Shown in pieces: positions 36,618 to 46,810 of a stretch of 64,000 nt of DNA. The DNA is from Owenia fusiformis (Eukaryota; Annelida; Polychaeta; Sabellida; Oweniidae): assembly GCA_903813345.2 (NCBI GenBank), contig CAIIXF020000007.1, forward strand, positions 33,696,538 to 33,760,537, in the 5' to 3' direction. Positions within the stretch are counted from its first letter, which is position 1, and each line of letters begins with the position of its first letter. Under the pieces are notes generated by a model. That model had not been told where the DNA came from, did no database searches, and saw only the letters and a program-made list of their open reading frames with translations. The translations under genes and the position numbers were made by a program.

Positions 36618-38524
36618 CTAGATTTTGGAAATTGAACGAGTTCAATTTCAGACTCCAGATCTAGACTTTTTTTTAGCCAAGTCATCCAGAATAAGCCAAG
36701 TCATCCAAGATAAGCTAAGTCATCAAGAAAAAGAAGGATGGATGGATGGATGGATGAAAAAGGAAGGAAGGATTGGATAGTATAGGAAGGAACGATAGGA
36801 TAGAATAGGAAAGACGGATAGAATAGAATAGGAAGAAGGGATAGAATAGGAAGGAGAGGATACGAAGCTAGGGTAGATAGGAAGGATAGGATAGGATCAG
36901 AAAGGAAGGATGGATGCATTTTTCAATATTTTCTTCTCTACTCTTGACTTTCTATCAGGATACCATCAGATCGATTTTTCTTGAAATTTCAAAACGCCAT
37001 GACTTCCGAACTGGAAGTCGGATCGAAATTTGGTTTGCAGATTCGGATTCCTGACAAAATTCTACCCCTAATTCATAACTCATACGTTAAATTTGGAAAT
37101 TTTTTATTTTGACCTACTTTTTGGACACGCCATAACTTCCGAACCAGAAGTCGGATCGAAATTTGGTTTGCAGATTCAAATTCCTGACAAAATTCTACCT
37201 TTAATTCATAACTCATATATTAAATTTGGAAAACTCTTTATTTTGACCTATTTTTCGGACACTATATCTCAAAAGTGGGTCAAAATACTTTCTGACGGCA
37301 AAAGGCTAACGCTATTAGCACACTCTTGGCTACATGTATACACAATTTCGAGGAATATAATTAAAGTGTAGTGTCAGAATCGCAAAAATAAGGATAAACT
37401 ATGAATTTGACCTAATTTTTACCTTGGCATTTTGGTGTCCAAATTTTGAAGTTAGGTAGCCTTCAAGGTTCCCTTCTTTCATAGGCTTTCATTATTTTAA
37501 GCTGTACTTAGTCTATATCTCGTATTTTACACTTCAAAAAATCTTTTTTCACATTGACATAACATGGGGCACCAAATTTAGCGATTTTTGAGCTTTCAAA
37601 ATGTCATAACTTCCGAACCGGAAGTCGGATCGAAATTTGGTTTACAGATCCGGATTCCTGAGAAAATTCTATACTTAGTTCATAACTCACACGTTAAATT
37701 TGGAGAATTTTTTATTTTGACCTACTTTTCGGACACCATATCTCAAAAGTGGGGCAAAATACTTTCTGACGGCAAAAGGCTAACACTATTAGCGCACTCT
37801 TGGCTACATGTATACAAAATTTCGAAGAATATAATCAATCTGTAGTGTCAGAATAGCATAAATAAGAAAAAATTTTGAATTTGACCTAGATTTTGACCTA
37901 GGCATTTTGGTGTCCAAATCTTGAAGCTAGATGGCTTTAGAGGTCCCATTCTTTTAAAAGCTTTCATTATATTTAGCTGAACTCAGTCTATATTTCGTAT
38001 TTTTCACTTCAAAAAAATCTTTTTTCCCATTGACTTAACATGGGCACCAAATTTAGCGATTTTTGAGCTTTCAAAACGCCATAACTTCCAAACAGGAAGT
38101 CTGATTTGAATTTAGTTTTCAGATTCAGAATCCTGAGAAAATTTCCTATAAGACTAATATCCTGGACATTTGATTCGGACAACTTATTTTTGGACCTCGT
38201 TTTCGGACACTGATATCTCGAAATCGGTTTGAGATATCAAAAAACTAAATCGAACCTAGGTTTTCTACTTTTTTATTAGGAACACAATGAAAAAAACCCG
38301 GATCGAAAATATTGAAGGACGACCGAGAAAATCGAAAAAAGTGGCAAAGTACTGGATTTGACCTAGTTCTTGACCTTTGACCTAGATAAAAATTTGACCC
38401 AATTTCCGAGGAACTAGATTCTGGACCTAAATTGACCAAATGACTGACTTTACTGAAATCCTTATGGTTATTGAGAAAACTGGGTTAGAATAATAAGAAG
38501 AAGAAGAAGAAGAAGAAAAAGAAT
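36618..38524 (-). mobile_element. Helitron-like copy H
   Basis: CTAG 36618-36621, a purine GGATA microsatellite (36730-36920) closely matching that of copies C and I, two core units, DR1 at 38371-38383. Confidence 0.6.
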
Positions 38525-38526
38525 AA

Positions 38527-40201
38527 CTAGATTTTGGAAATTGAACGAGTTCAATTTCAGACTCCAGATCTAGACTTTTTTTAGCCGAGTCATCCAGAAT
38601 AAGCCAAGTCATCCAAAATAAGCTAGGTCATCCAGAAAAGGATGAATGGATGGATGGATGAAAAAGGAAGGAAGGATAGGATAGAATAGGAAGGAACTAT
38701 AGGATAGAATAGGAAAGAATGATATAATAGAATAGGAAGAAGGGATAGAATAGGAAGGATAGGAAGGAGAGGATACGAAGCAAGGGTAGATAGGAAGGAT
38801 AGGATAGGATCAGAAAGGAAGGATGGATGCATTTTTCAATATTTTCTTCTCTACTCTTGACTTTCTATCAGGATACCATCAGATCGATTTTTCTTGAAAT
38901 TTCAAAACGTCATAACTTCCGAACCGGAAGTCGGATCGAAATTTGATTTGCAGATTCGGATTCCTGACAAAATTCTACCCCTAATTCATAACTCATACGT
39001 TAAATTTTGCGAATTTTTATTTTGACCTACTTTTCGGACACGCCATAACTTCGGAACCGGAAGTCGAATTGAAATTTGGTTTGCAGATTCGGATTTCTGA
39101 GAAGATTCTTTTTTTAATTCATAACTCAAACGTTAAATTTGGAGAACTTTTTATTTTGACCTACTTTTCGGACACCATATCTCAAAAGTGGGTCAAAATA
39201 CTTTCTGACGGCTAACACTATAAGCGTACTCTTGGCTACATGTATACAAAATTTCGAAGAATATAATTAATCTGTAGTGTCAGAATCGCAAAAATAAGGA
39301 AAAACTTTGAATTTGACCTAGATTTTGACCTAGGCATTTTGGTGTCCAAATTTTGAAGCTAGATGGCTTTTGAGGTCCCATTCTTTTAAAAGCTTTTATT
39401 ATATTTAGCTAAACTCAATCTATATTTCATATTTTTTACTTCAAAAAAATCTTTTTTCCCATTGACTTAACATGGGCACCAAATTTAGCGATTTTTGAGC
39501 TTTCAAAACGCCATAACTTCTGAACCGGAAGTCCGATCTAAATTTGGTTTTCAGATTCGGAATCCTGAGAAAATTTCCTATATGTCTAATATCCTGGACA
39601 TTTGATTCGGAGAACTTTTTTTTGGACCTTGTTTTCGGACACTGATATCTCGAAATCGGTTTGAGATATCAAAAAACTAAATCGACCCTAGGTTTTCTAC
39701 TTTTTTATAAGGAACACAATGAAAAAAACCCGGATCAAAAATATTGAAGGACGACCGAGAAAATCGAAAAAAGTGACAAAGTACTGGATTTGACCTAGTT
39801 CTTGACCTTTGACCTAGCTAAAAATTTGACCCAATTTCCGAGGAACTAGATTCTGGACCTAAATTGACCAAATGACTGACTTTACTAGAAACCTTATGGT
39901 TATTGAGAAAACTGGGTTAGAATAATAAGAATAATAAGAATAAGAAAACTGACGAGAACAATAGACTCCAGATTTTCAATCTGGAGTCTAATAAGAAAAC
40001 TGACGAAAACAATAGACTCCAGATTTCATCTGGAGTCTAATAATAATAAGAAAACAGGCAAAAGCAATAGACTCCAGATCTCAATCTGGAGTCTAATAAG
40101 AAAACTGGCAAAAGCAATAGACTCCAGATTTTCAATCTGGAGTCTAATAATAATAAGAAAACTGGCAAAAGCAATAGACTCCAGATTTTCATCTGGAGTC
40201 T
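38527..40201 (-). mobile_element. Helitron-like copy I, with five terminal hairpins
   Basis: CTAG 38527-38530, a purine microsatellite (38640-38830), one full core unit, DR1 at 39803-39815, then five tandem hairpin units to 40201. It abuts the unique DNA upstream of the PDF gene. Confidence 0.6.
39963..40201. repeat. Five tandem AGACTCCAGAT hairpins
   Basis: Hairpins at 39963-39989, 40014-40038, 40069-40094, 40119-40145 and 40176-40201, each with an 11-12-bp stem, separated by AATAAGAAAACTGGCAAAAG-type spacers (period 50-57 bp). Each is one unit of the element end, amplified in place. Confidence 0.85.
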
Positions 40202-40203
40202 AA

Positions 40204-40752
40204 TAAAGGCCCAAGACTTGGTGCATTGCGGCTGTTTCATTCCTCTCGGGCGTTATTTCCTTATCTTCACACTCGATGCTGCGCATTTCGTGCAAAGGTT
40301 GAAATAACATCTTTTTGAGGAATGATCCAGTCCACAATGTACTGAGCCCATTGGTGAAGAGCAAGCCACTGCGCAATATTAGTGAGTTGCCTTCTGTATC
40401 ATTCCTGGCTCACATTGAATCAACATATTCAGATAAACAATGACGTTCACCATTGGAATCTATAGTGAAAGCATTCTGATTCTGAACAATGCATGTGAAT
40501 AAATGCGATAAAATCTTACATTGACTGAGTCAGGTTTGATGAGAATTGATAAGATGTATCATAATCTCGAAAAAGCTTGAGGACAAGTTATGGAAAACCT
40601 GCGTAATGAAGCTTTAGAAGCAAGCCAATCACGCCACATCTTGCGACTAACAATGAACTAGTCCAAGATTAGCTACGTACAATTGCCCTCGTGCTTGAAT
40701 CATTGCCTAACGAATACGATAATTAACAGAAATCAGGTGTGAATCGTAACAA
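40204..40752. promoter_or_regulatory. Unique upstream region of the PDF gene
   Basis: About 550 bp of single-copy, moderately GC-richer DNA between the repeat array and the TATA box. No coding frame. A TGACG half-CRE occurs at 40441-40445. No canonical CACGTG E-box was seen. It likely holds the proximal promoter elements. Confidence 0.4.
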
Positions 40753-40760
40753 TATATAAA
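40753..40760 (+). promoter_or_regulatory. TATA box of the PDF gene
   Basis: TATATAAA lies about 27 bp before a TCCTCAACC initiator-like start (about 40780). It is followed within 85 bp by a strong donor, as expected for a short noncoding first exon. Confidence 0.6.
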
Positions 40761-40779
40761 GGTTCGTCCCGTATTCCTC

Positions 40780-40836
40780 AACCTTTATAAGACATTGGAC
40801 ACGGAGGAACATTCGGATAACAACAATAAAATTAAG
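40780..40836 (+). other. Putative noncoding exon 1 of the PDF gene
   Basis: Runs from the predicted start downstream of the TATA box to the donor AAG|GTATGT at 40837. It contains no ATG in good context. Exon 2 begins exactly at its ATG after an acceptor, so the 5'UTR must come from an upstream exon; this is the best candidate. The transcription start is inferred. Confidence 0.5.
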
Positions 40837-43800
40837 GTATGTTTAGGCATGTTTGTTAGTTTGTCACCTAGAAGAACTCATTGTATCTGATTGCTTAAAG
40901 TTCTTGGAATAATCTGGAAATACCTCTTTAAAAATAACAATGCTAAATAATCAACAAGTGTTATAATGCGAGCTTTAGATAAATTAAAATGCAATTTCTC
41001 TGACTCATGTTAACTAAGAAAAGAGAGGTATTTTTCAAAATACGCAAGCTACAGAGAACTCATTAATGAGTTATAATTCATTTGAAAACTTGGTTTCAGT
41101 TATTTTTTATCATGATTCTCGTATAGCAATTCCTCATGTGAAGATGCCTCTCGGCTCCTTCAAAACTGTTTTTTGTCCATTAGACAATATGTTAACGATT
41201 CCAATTTGGAGTCACATTTAACAAAGAGTCTTTATTCTTTTAAGATTGAATTGCACATCGTTATAATTCATCATTATTTTCGTGGATCTTTTTGCAAAGG
41301 TGTTTCAGGTATGAACTTTGTACATTTCGTTGTTTACTAATCAATTTTGTAATCATTGTTTGTCTTTTGCATATCATTTTATTAATGTGTTGACTTATTC
41401 TATCTGATCATTTGTAAATCTTAATTATGAGGTGTACTTGGCTCCATAACCAAAGAAATGTATCAGATCATGGTTATCATGGTAACCCAAAATGGATTTC
41501 TTTTGACTGAAAAAGTTTTAATTTCTTCAAATATTGATTAAACGGTGGAAAATTGTACAGTTCTCGGATAAGTCAGGGAAAAGTGGGGAAGTTTTTAAAA
41601 TTATGATTTTTATCTTGGATCACAAACTTTTATTTTATTTTGTCTTTTTGTCTTATTGAAATAAGGCATCTTGTCAGGGAATTTCAAAATCAAAGGATTG
41701 GTGAACTGAATTGACCACACGTTTCTCTAAAGCAGTCACCAAAAAATTCAGAAAATTTTACACATCTTCAATCTAATGATCATCTTTTGTATTGTAATAG
41801 TTTAATTTGAAATATATACACGAGGGTATATCATAAAGTTCTCATGATATCTCTCTATTTTTTTTATTTTTCAATATATGAATTTTTCACAGAATGTGTA
41901 GCATAGAATGCTGTATTGTCATTTAAGAAATGGTTGCCAAAGTAACCAGAAATCAAGGCACTCCGGGCAAATAAAATATCGTGCAAGAAGAGCCCCAACT
42001 AACCATGTTTAAATGCATAATAAGTTATCAAATAAGCTATGAAACACATCAAATTGTTAAATACCATGTACTAGTATTCTTGAGTGTTTTGAACTATTAT
42101 AATGGTCATGTGAATTGTGTGATCTCATAATTGTTGGATTTACACTAGAGCCCTGAGACTTGGCTGAAAGACCCTAAGTCTTGGCTAAAACGTTTTAGCT
42201 TTAAAACGTTTTACAAATGTAAATCCAGATCGGTTAAATAGCTAAATCCATCGGTTTTAGCTAAGAGCTCTTAGCCCGTTTTTTGCGTTGCACCGAACGA
42301 ACGCTTTAAGGGGACTTGTAAAGCGGCACCAAAGCGTAACAAAGCTTGATTAAAGCGTCGGGGCCGTAGTAGGTCGTAGAAAAGCTCGAAGTTAAGCGGG
42401 ATGTTCGGCAAGAGCGCCAAAATTTTTTAAACTGTTTAAAAATTTTGGGCGCTCCGTTACGAATTGATTAAAGCGCCGAGAGCGTATCAAAGCTTAACAC
42501 ACCGTAACAAAGCTCAGCAAAGCTTGACCCAAAGCGTAGGAAAGCTTAACAGAGCTTGGTTCAAAGCGGGGACCCCAGTCTCTTCACGGTCTGTTACCAC
42601 TTGACACGCTTCGTTTAGATGTCTCAAGCTTTGCTACGATCTGGCATGAAGATCTGACACGAGGTCAGACGCTTTCATCAATATCTGACACTCTTTGTTA
42701 CGCTTTCATGAAGGACTCTCAAGCTTTTTAAGGAATTGAGACGCTTTAATCAAGGATTGAAACGCTTTGTTAAGCTTTGTTACGCTTGACAAGCTTCCTC
42801 ACGCTTTCTCACGCTCTTTCACGCCGTGCGACAAACATCATGTCTTCTTCAGATAGGTCATGACCTGGTCCATCTGGAAATTCTGGATCTTGTTGTTCTG
42901 CCATCGTCTTCTCGAGTCACAGATGCAATGGTTTTATGGATCTTTATACAGCCATTTGATCAAAAGCGTCATGATAAAGGCGATCTCGAAAATGCACAAC
43001 AGAGCTTGGCAATCGTATCAGAGCCTGATTAAAGCGTCATAATCGCATCAAAGCGTAATAATGCTTACCAAAGCTTATCAAAGCGTTATTTTAAGCGTAA
43101 CAAAGCCTGGTCGAAGCGGGATAATAGCGTGAGGAACCGTAACAAGTCGGGAAATCAGAGCGTATCAGAGCTTATCAGAGCGTAACATTACTTAGGAGAT
43201 CGTGATATTTTTGGAAAGGTAAACATAAATGACAGCGCTTAGCTCGCCGATTTAAAGCGTGGCATTCGCCGTTGGTGTGAAAGTAGCTTTAAAAATATGT
43301 GGCGCTCTTGCCGAATATCCCTCTTTACTCCGAGCTTTTCTACGACCTATTACGACCCCGACGCCTTAATCAAGCTTTGTTACGCTTTGGTGCCGCTTTA
43401 CAAGCCGCTTTAAAGCGCCATCAAAGCGCCGTTGGTGTGAACGTAGCTTTAGCAAAAAGTATAGAAGCGGGAAAGGAATAGCTATATGACTGAACCGTCC
43501 TTCAACCAGTACTGAACTGCTTTTTTTCATTTTACATGTATACCTACATATCTCTAAGACGTTTAGAAAAAAAGGTGTAAACTCAATCATATTTCGTAAG
43601 ATGTCTTGAAAATGGTGGTGTAAACTCAACATAATTTTTCTAAAACGTTTTAGCCAAGACGTCTTGGAATGCCGCGTGTACAGTGTAAATAGGTCTAATG
43701 GATGATTATGATGCTTCATTAGAAGTGATGTTAGACACTACAACTGTTTTGCCAAATATTCCAAGGAAAGTCGATTTTCGACTTTAGTTCATCTTAAATA

Positions 43801-45293
43801 AATAATAGATCACACATAGGGTGTAATTTTGTTGATATCTTTGCAACATATTTGCTTTAGACCATCTGTAGTATGAGCAAAGGATTTTTCGAACTAAACT
43901 AAACTTTTTATCAATATGAATATTATTTTTCTGATGATCCCTGCATCTATCAGTCATTTCTGATCATTAAGCTCTGGTATCACATCTAATGAAGCATATA
44001 AGCATCCCCTATGACATCACACAATTCACATGATCAATTTATTTTATAGTAAAAGCATTTAACAACATATTCTAGATAACATTTTAATGTGTTTGAGAGT
44101 TTATTATGTATGTAAACAAGGTTAATTAAGCTCATTCTCTCAATTATTTTTATTTGCCCCGGGTATATACTTTTCTCTATATTGTTTTAGAAAACTCATC
44201 AGACATTTCTTTTGTTCTCAGTATCATATGTTCGGAGTGAAACGAAACATCTATCCGGACCTCATTGGAACAAAACGACATATACACAACGTGTTTAGGT
44301 CTCTCAATATTGTAATTGTACAAAGGAAAGTTTGGTTGATAAAAAAGTAATTTGTTAATGAAATAAAAGGTTTACTTTAATTTTTATATGTTTTGGGGTT
44401 TTTGTTTTAATTTTTGAACACTTTTTGTTAAATCAATCAAAAAGGAGTGGTATCGATATGGTGAACTTTTTGAACACGCGTTTCTCTTAAAGCAGTCATC
44501 AAAACATTCTGAAAATTTTACACATCGTCAATTTAATGGTCATCTTTTGGATGGTAACATTATAATTTGAAGCATATATATATATCCCTTTCTCTATATT
44601 GTTTTAGAATCAGACACTTCTTTTGTTCTTGGTATCATATGTTCGGAATGAAATGAAACATCTATCCGAACCTGATTGGAAAAAAACGACATAAAAACAA
44701 TGTGTTTAGGTAATTGTACAAAGGAATGTTTGGTTGATTTTAAAAAAAGTATCTTGTTAATGAAATAAAATCGTTATCTTAATTTTTATATATTTTGGGG
44801 GGTTTTGTTTTAAGTTTTTGCATACTTTTTGTGAAATCAACCAAAATTTCCTTTGTATAACTGTAATATTGAGAGATCTAAGAAAATGTTGTTTATGCTA
44901 TTTTGTTCCAACAAGGTTCGGAAAGATATTGTTTTTCATTCTCAAGAATTATGAGAAAGGAAAAAACAACTGAACTAATTAAATATTCAAAAAATGTTAA
45001 CAAAAACAGTTATAAAAATATATCTAAATGATTTTCGCATAAAATTGTTGTCAATCAGTGACCATTACAAAAATGACCGTTTTTTTACAGAATGTTCAAT
45101 AATTGGTTTAAAAGAAAAACAATGTTGAATTCAGTTCACCATATCGATACCAATCCTTTGGGAAAATTAGGGGAATTTTGATTTGTAAATCGTTTTATAT
45201 GGCCAAAATTCCATTGAAGACTTAAGACTACGAAGAACAAAATACGTCACTAAATAACAACCTTTTAATTTGAATTATTTGTTTTTTCATAAG
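40837..45293 (+). other. PDF intron 1 (about 4.5 kb)
   Basis: Starts GTATGT and ends TTTTTTCATAAG. It holds the foldback at 42139-43689 and a module repeated directly and inverted (about 41690-41840, 44160-44345, 44455-44760 and, inverted, 44820-44940). No further exons were recognised. Confidence 0.5.
42139..43689. mobile_element. Foldback element with AAAGCGTAACAAAGCTT arms
   Basis: Ends TTTACACT...AGTGTAAA. The subterminal GACTTGGCTGAAAG/TCTTGGCTAAAACGTTTTA blocks are inverted at the two ends. Inner arms (42290-42420 against 43300-43450) share CGGCACCAAAGCGTAACAAA and its complement, and GCTTTGTTACGCTTT-type words recur throughout. Short open frames inside are by-products of these words. 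No target duplication was evident. Confidence 0.7.
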
Positions 45294-45407
45294 ATGAAGA
45301 TTACATACAGCATATGGGTAGCAGTTTTCGCTATTGTGCTAGGGCTGGTGACAGTTCACGCATATCATCCTCGCTCACTCAATTCAATAGATGATCTCGA
45401 CAGAGTT
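45294..45407 (+). CDS. Pdf: PDF exon 2 (signal peptide)
   Basis: Acceptor TTTTTTCATAAG runs directly into ATGAAG, so the start codon is the first codon of the exon. 38 codons, ending GTT|GTAAGT in phase 0. The hydrophobic core is residues 8-21. Confidence 0.85.
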
Positions 45408-45998
45408 GTAAGTAATCTAGCTATTGTAAAAACACAAAGATAAATACTCATTTCCAAATTCTCACTGATTTTCTAATGTACCAGGCACGTCTGTTATGTT
45501 CTACGAGAAGCACCAGATTTAATGCATTGCTTCGGCCCTTGCTCTGTATGTAATATAGGTTTGATTAATATGATAATAAAACCTTTAAAAACACCAGATT
45601 TAGAAGGAACCTGTATGCTGGTGATTTAACACGTTTATAATGCACGTTAACAGTACCGCATTTACATGATTAATTTGTGAGACCATCCACGAGTTGCATT
45701 GTATGCAGCTAAATTCGAGGCCTAGTTGAGTGTATACAATTACAGATCAAATGGGGTATTGCATCACTTATTAACCCTCCGATTTTTAACTATCAGCATT
45801 AAATTTCATATTCTCCTACCATCGAATAAGATTTATTGCTCATTTTTGTTCCAGGATATTGCCAAATTAGCTGCAAAAATACTATCCATCACAGTGGCGC
45901 GTGGTAGCCCAGTGTATAGAACTGAGAAGCGTAACGCAGGGTCTTTAGAGGCCGTTCTTGGACTCCCAGACCTTGATGACGCTGGACGAAGAAAGTGA
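45294..45998 (+). CDS. Pdf: Pigment-dispersing factor / cerebrin neuropeptide precursor
   Basis: Two coding exons, 45294-45407 and 45855-45998, joined in phase 0, give 85 aa. Residues 1-23 form a signal peptide (MKITYSIWVAVFAIVLGLV, cleaved near VHA). Residues 24-62 are the precursor-associated peptide. K63-R64 is the dibasic cleavage site, followed by NAGSLEAVLGLPDLDDA (65-81), Gly82 as amide donor and a final RRK. N-terminal Asn, the central LxLP and the C-terminal amide are PDF family marks; length 17 and LPDL match molluscan cerebrin. Arthropod PDF is a circadian output peptide acting on a secretin-type receptor; the role here is inferred. The splice sites are GTAAGT and TTTTTGTTCCAG. The gene converges on the bursicon gene. 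Confidence 0.9.
45855..45998 (+). CDS. Pdf: PDF exon 3 (mature peptide)
   Basis: Acceptor TTTTTGTTCCAG ends at 45854; 47 codons then TGA at 45996-45998. It contains the whole mature peptide with KR before it and GRRK after it. The open frame extends upstream of the acceptor to 45726, but that part is intron. Confidence 0.92.
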   Translation, partial: DIAKLAAKILSITVARGSPVYRTEKRNAGSLEAVLGLPDLDDAGRRK

Positions 45999-46121
45999 AC
46001 TCGAAAATATCTTGCATATGCCATGGTTTTTTAAAGAGAATCAACGAATTGTGAAACGAACATAACTTAACGTTCGGAATGTCTACGAAATCGAACCGTG
46101 ATAAATCCATAGTTAATTGAC

Positions 46122-46127
46122 AATAAA
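46122..46127 (+). terminator. PDF polyA signal AATAAA
   Basis: Canonical hexamer 124 bp after the PDF stop codon. It implies a short 3'UTR ending near 46145, about 140 bp from the opposing bursicon polyA signal. Confidence 0.7.
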
Positions 46128-46286
46128 CCATAAAAATGATATATACTCGAATCCCTTTCATTTGTAACTGCATCAAAAAGAATGTGGAGATGATGTGACT
46201 GTACGAATGTACAAAATTGAAATGAATGCAAGAAAATATTACGTTTTTAGTTACGAAATCATACAATACTGTTATATTATGTAGTT

Positions 46287-46292
46287 TTATTG
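46287..46292 (-). terminator. Bursicon polyA signal AATAAA (minus strand)
   Basis: TTTATT on the + strand, about 345 bp after the bursicon stop codon in its direction of transcription. First canonical hexamer downstream of that stop. Confidence 0.55.
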
Positions 46293-46635
46293 AATATGTA
46301 GTAGTGAGCTTAGTAGAGCACTGTAAACTTATCAGATTCATTCAGTAGCGATAACACTAAATGATATAAATGATAACCATCATGTAGGTCATACAGAAAT
46401 TATGATTCCACAGTGATTATTGTTCCAATAACATGATGGCTCTGATAAAGTATAAACTAATAATCAAAGGAAAATGATTGCGATGAGGTCAGACATACAC
46501 TTATGGAGAGTCGGTATTATTTCTTCAACGTCTAGTCACTTTCATTTGTTTTTTATCATCGCATGTGTTAGGCAAGAATATGGTAGTTTGCTGAAGTTTT
46601 ACGTTCATAGCATATAAAGTAATAGTCATCCTTTG

Positions 46636-46810
46636 TTATGGACGAACACTGTTGAGTACATTTTCGAGGTTGTTATGTTTTACAATTTGTCGATCCAAAC
46701 AGGGGCGACAAATACACTCACGGGCATATTTTATTAGTCGTCTGATATGTCTGCCTCCATCACACGAGAGGATTACTTGCTGTACACCAGATTTCGTCAG
46801 TTGGCAGCAA
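46636..46810 (-). CDS. burs: Bursicon exon 3 (C-terminal half of the knot)
   Basis: Acceptor CTTTTATAG on the minus strand; it begins T-TGC-TGC-CAA, completing the split ACT codon. 57 residues and TAA at 46638-46636. It carries CCQ, SC and ARECICRPC. A 20-residue tail follows the last cysteine, longer than in most insect alpha subunits. Confidence 0.88.

Larger units (their letters stand above)
23078..40201 (-). mobile_element. Head-to-tail array of nine Helitron-like elements
   Basis: CTAG termini on the minus strand at 23078, 25440, 26591, 28459, 30433, 33226, 35032, 36618 and 38527 divide 17 kb into nine copies of 1.15-2.8 kb. Each begins (low coordinate) with CTAG, then a short spacer, the AAATTGAAC...GTTCAATTT hairpin and AGACTCCAGAT. 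A minisatellite or microsatellite follows in all but the seventh, then about 475-bp core units and finally a DR1-bearing tail. There is no helicase or Rep frame. Tandem Helitrons are known; the family itself I do not recognise. Confidence 0.65.

Noticed and set aside
39963-40201. Possible CRISPR-like array (regular repeats and spacers)
   Set aside because: The spacers are near-identical to one another, the setting is a eukaryotic intron-bearing genome, and the repeats are transposon-end hairpins.
9295-40240. Recurrent 60-95-codon frames (EPEVGSKFGLQIRIPEKIL type) in the Helitron-like core units
   Set aside because: They recur because the DNA unit recurs. Lengths and frames vary between units, many start on non-ATG codons, and no protein family matches.
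42826-43719. Several 60-117-codon frames in the PDF intron
   Set aside because: They lie in the inverted arms of a foldback element and reflect its repeated words.
45889-46341. A 150-codon minus frame antisense to the PDF exon
   Set aside because: It overlaps the PDF coding exon and 3'UTR on the opposite strand and has no recognisable domain; the PDF reading on + explains the sequence.
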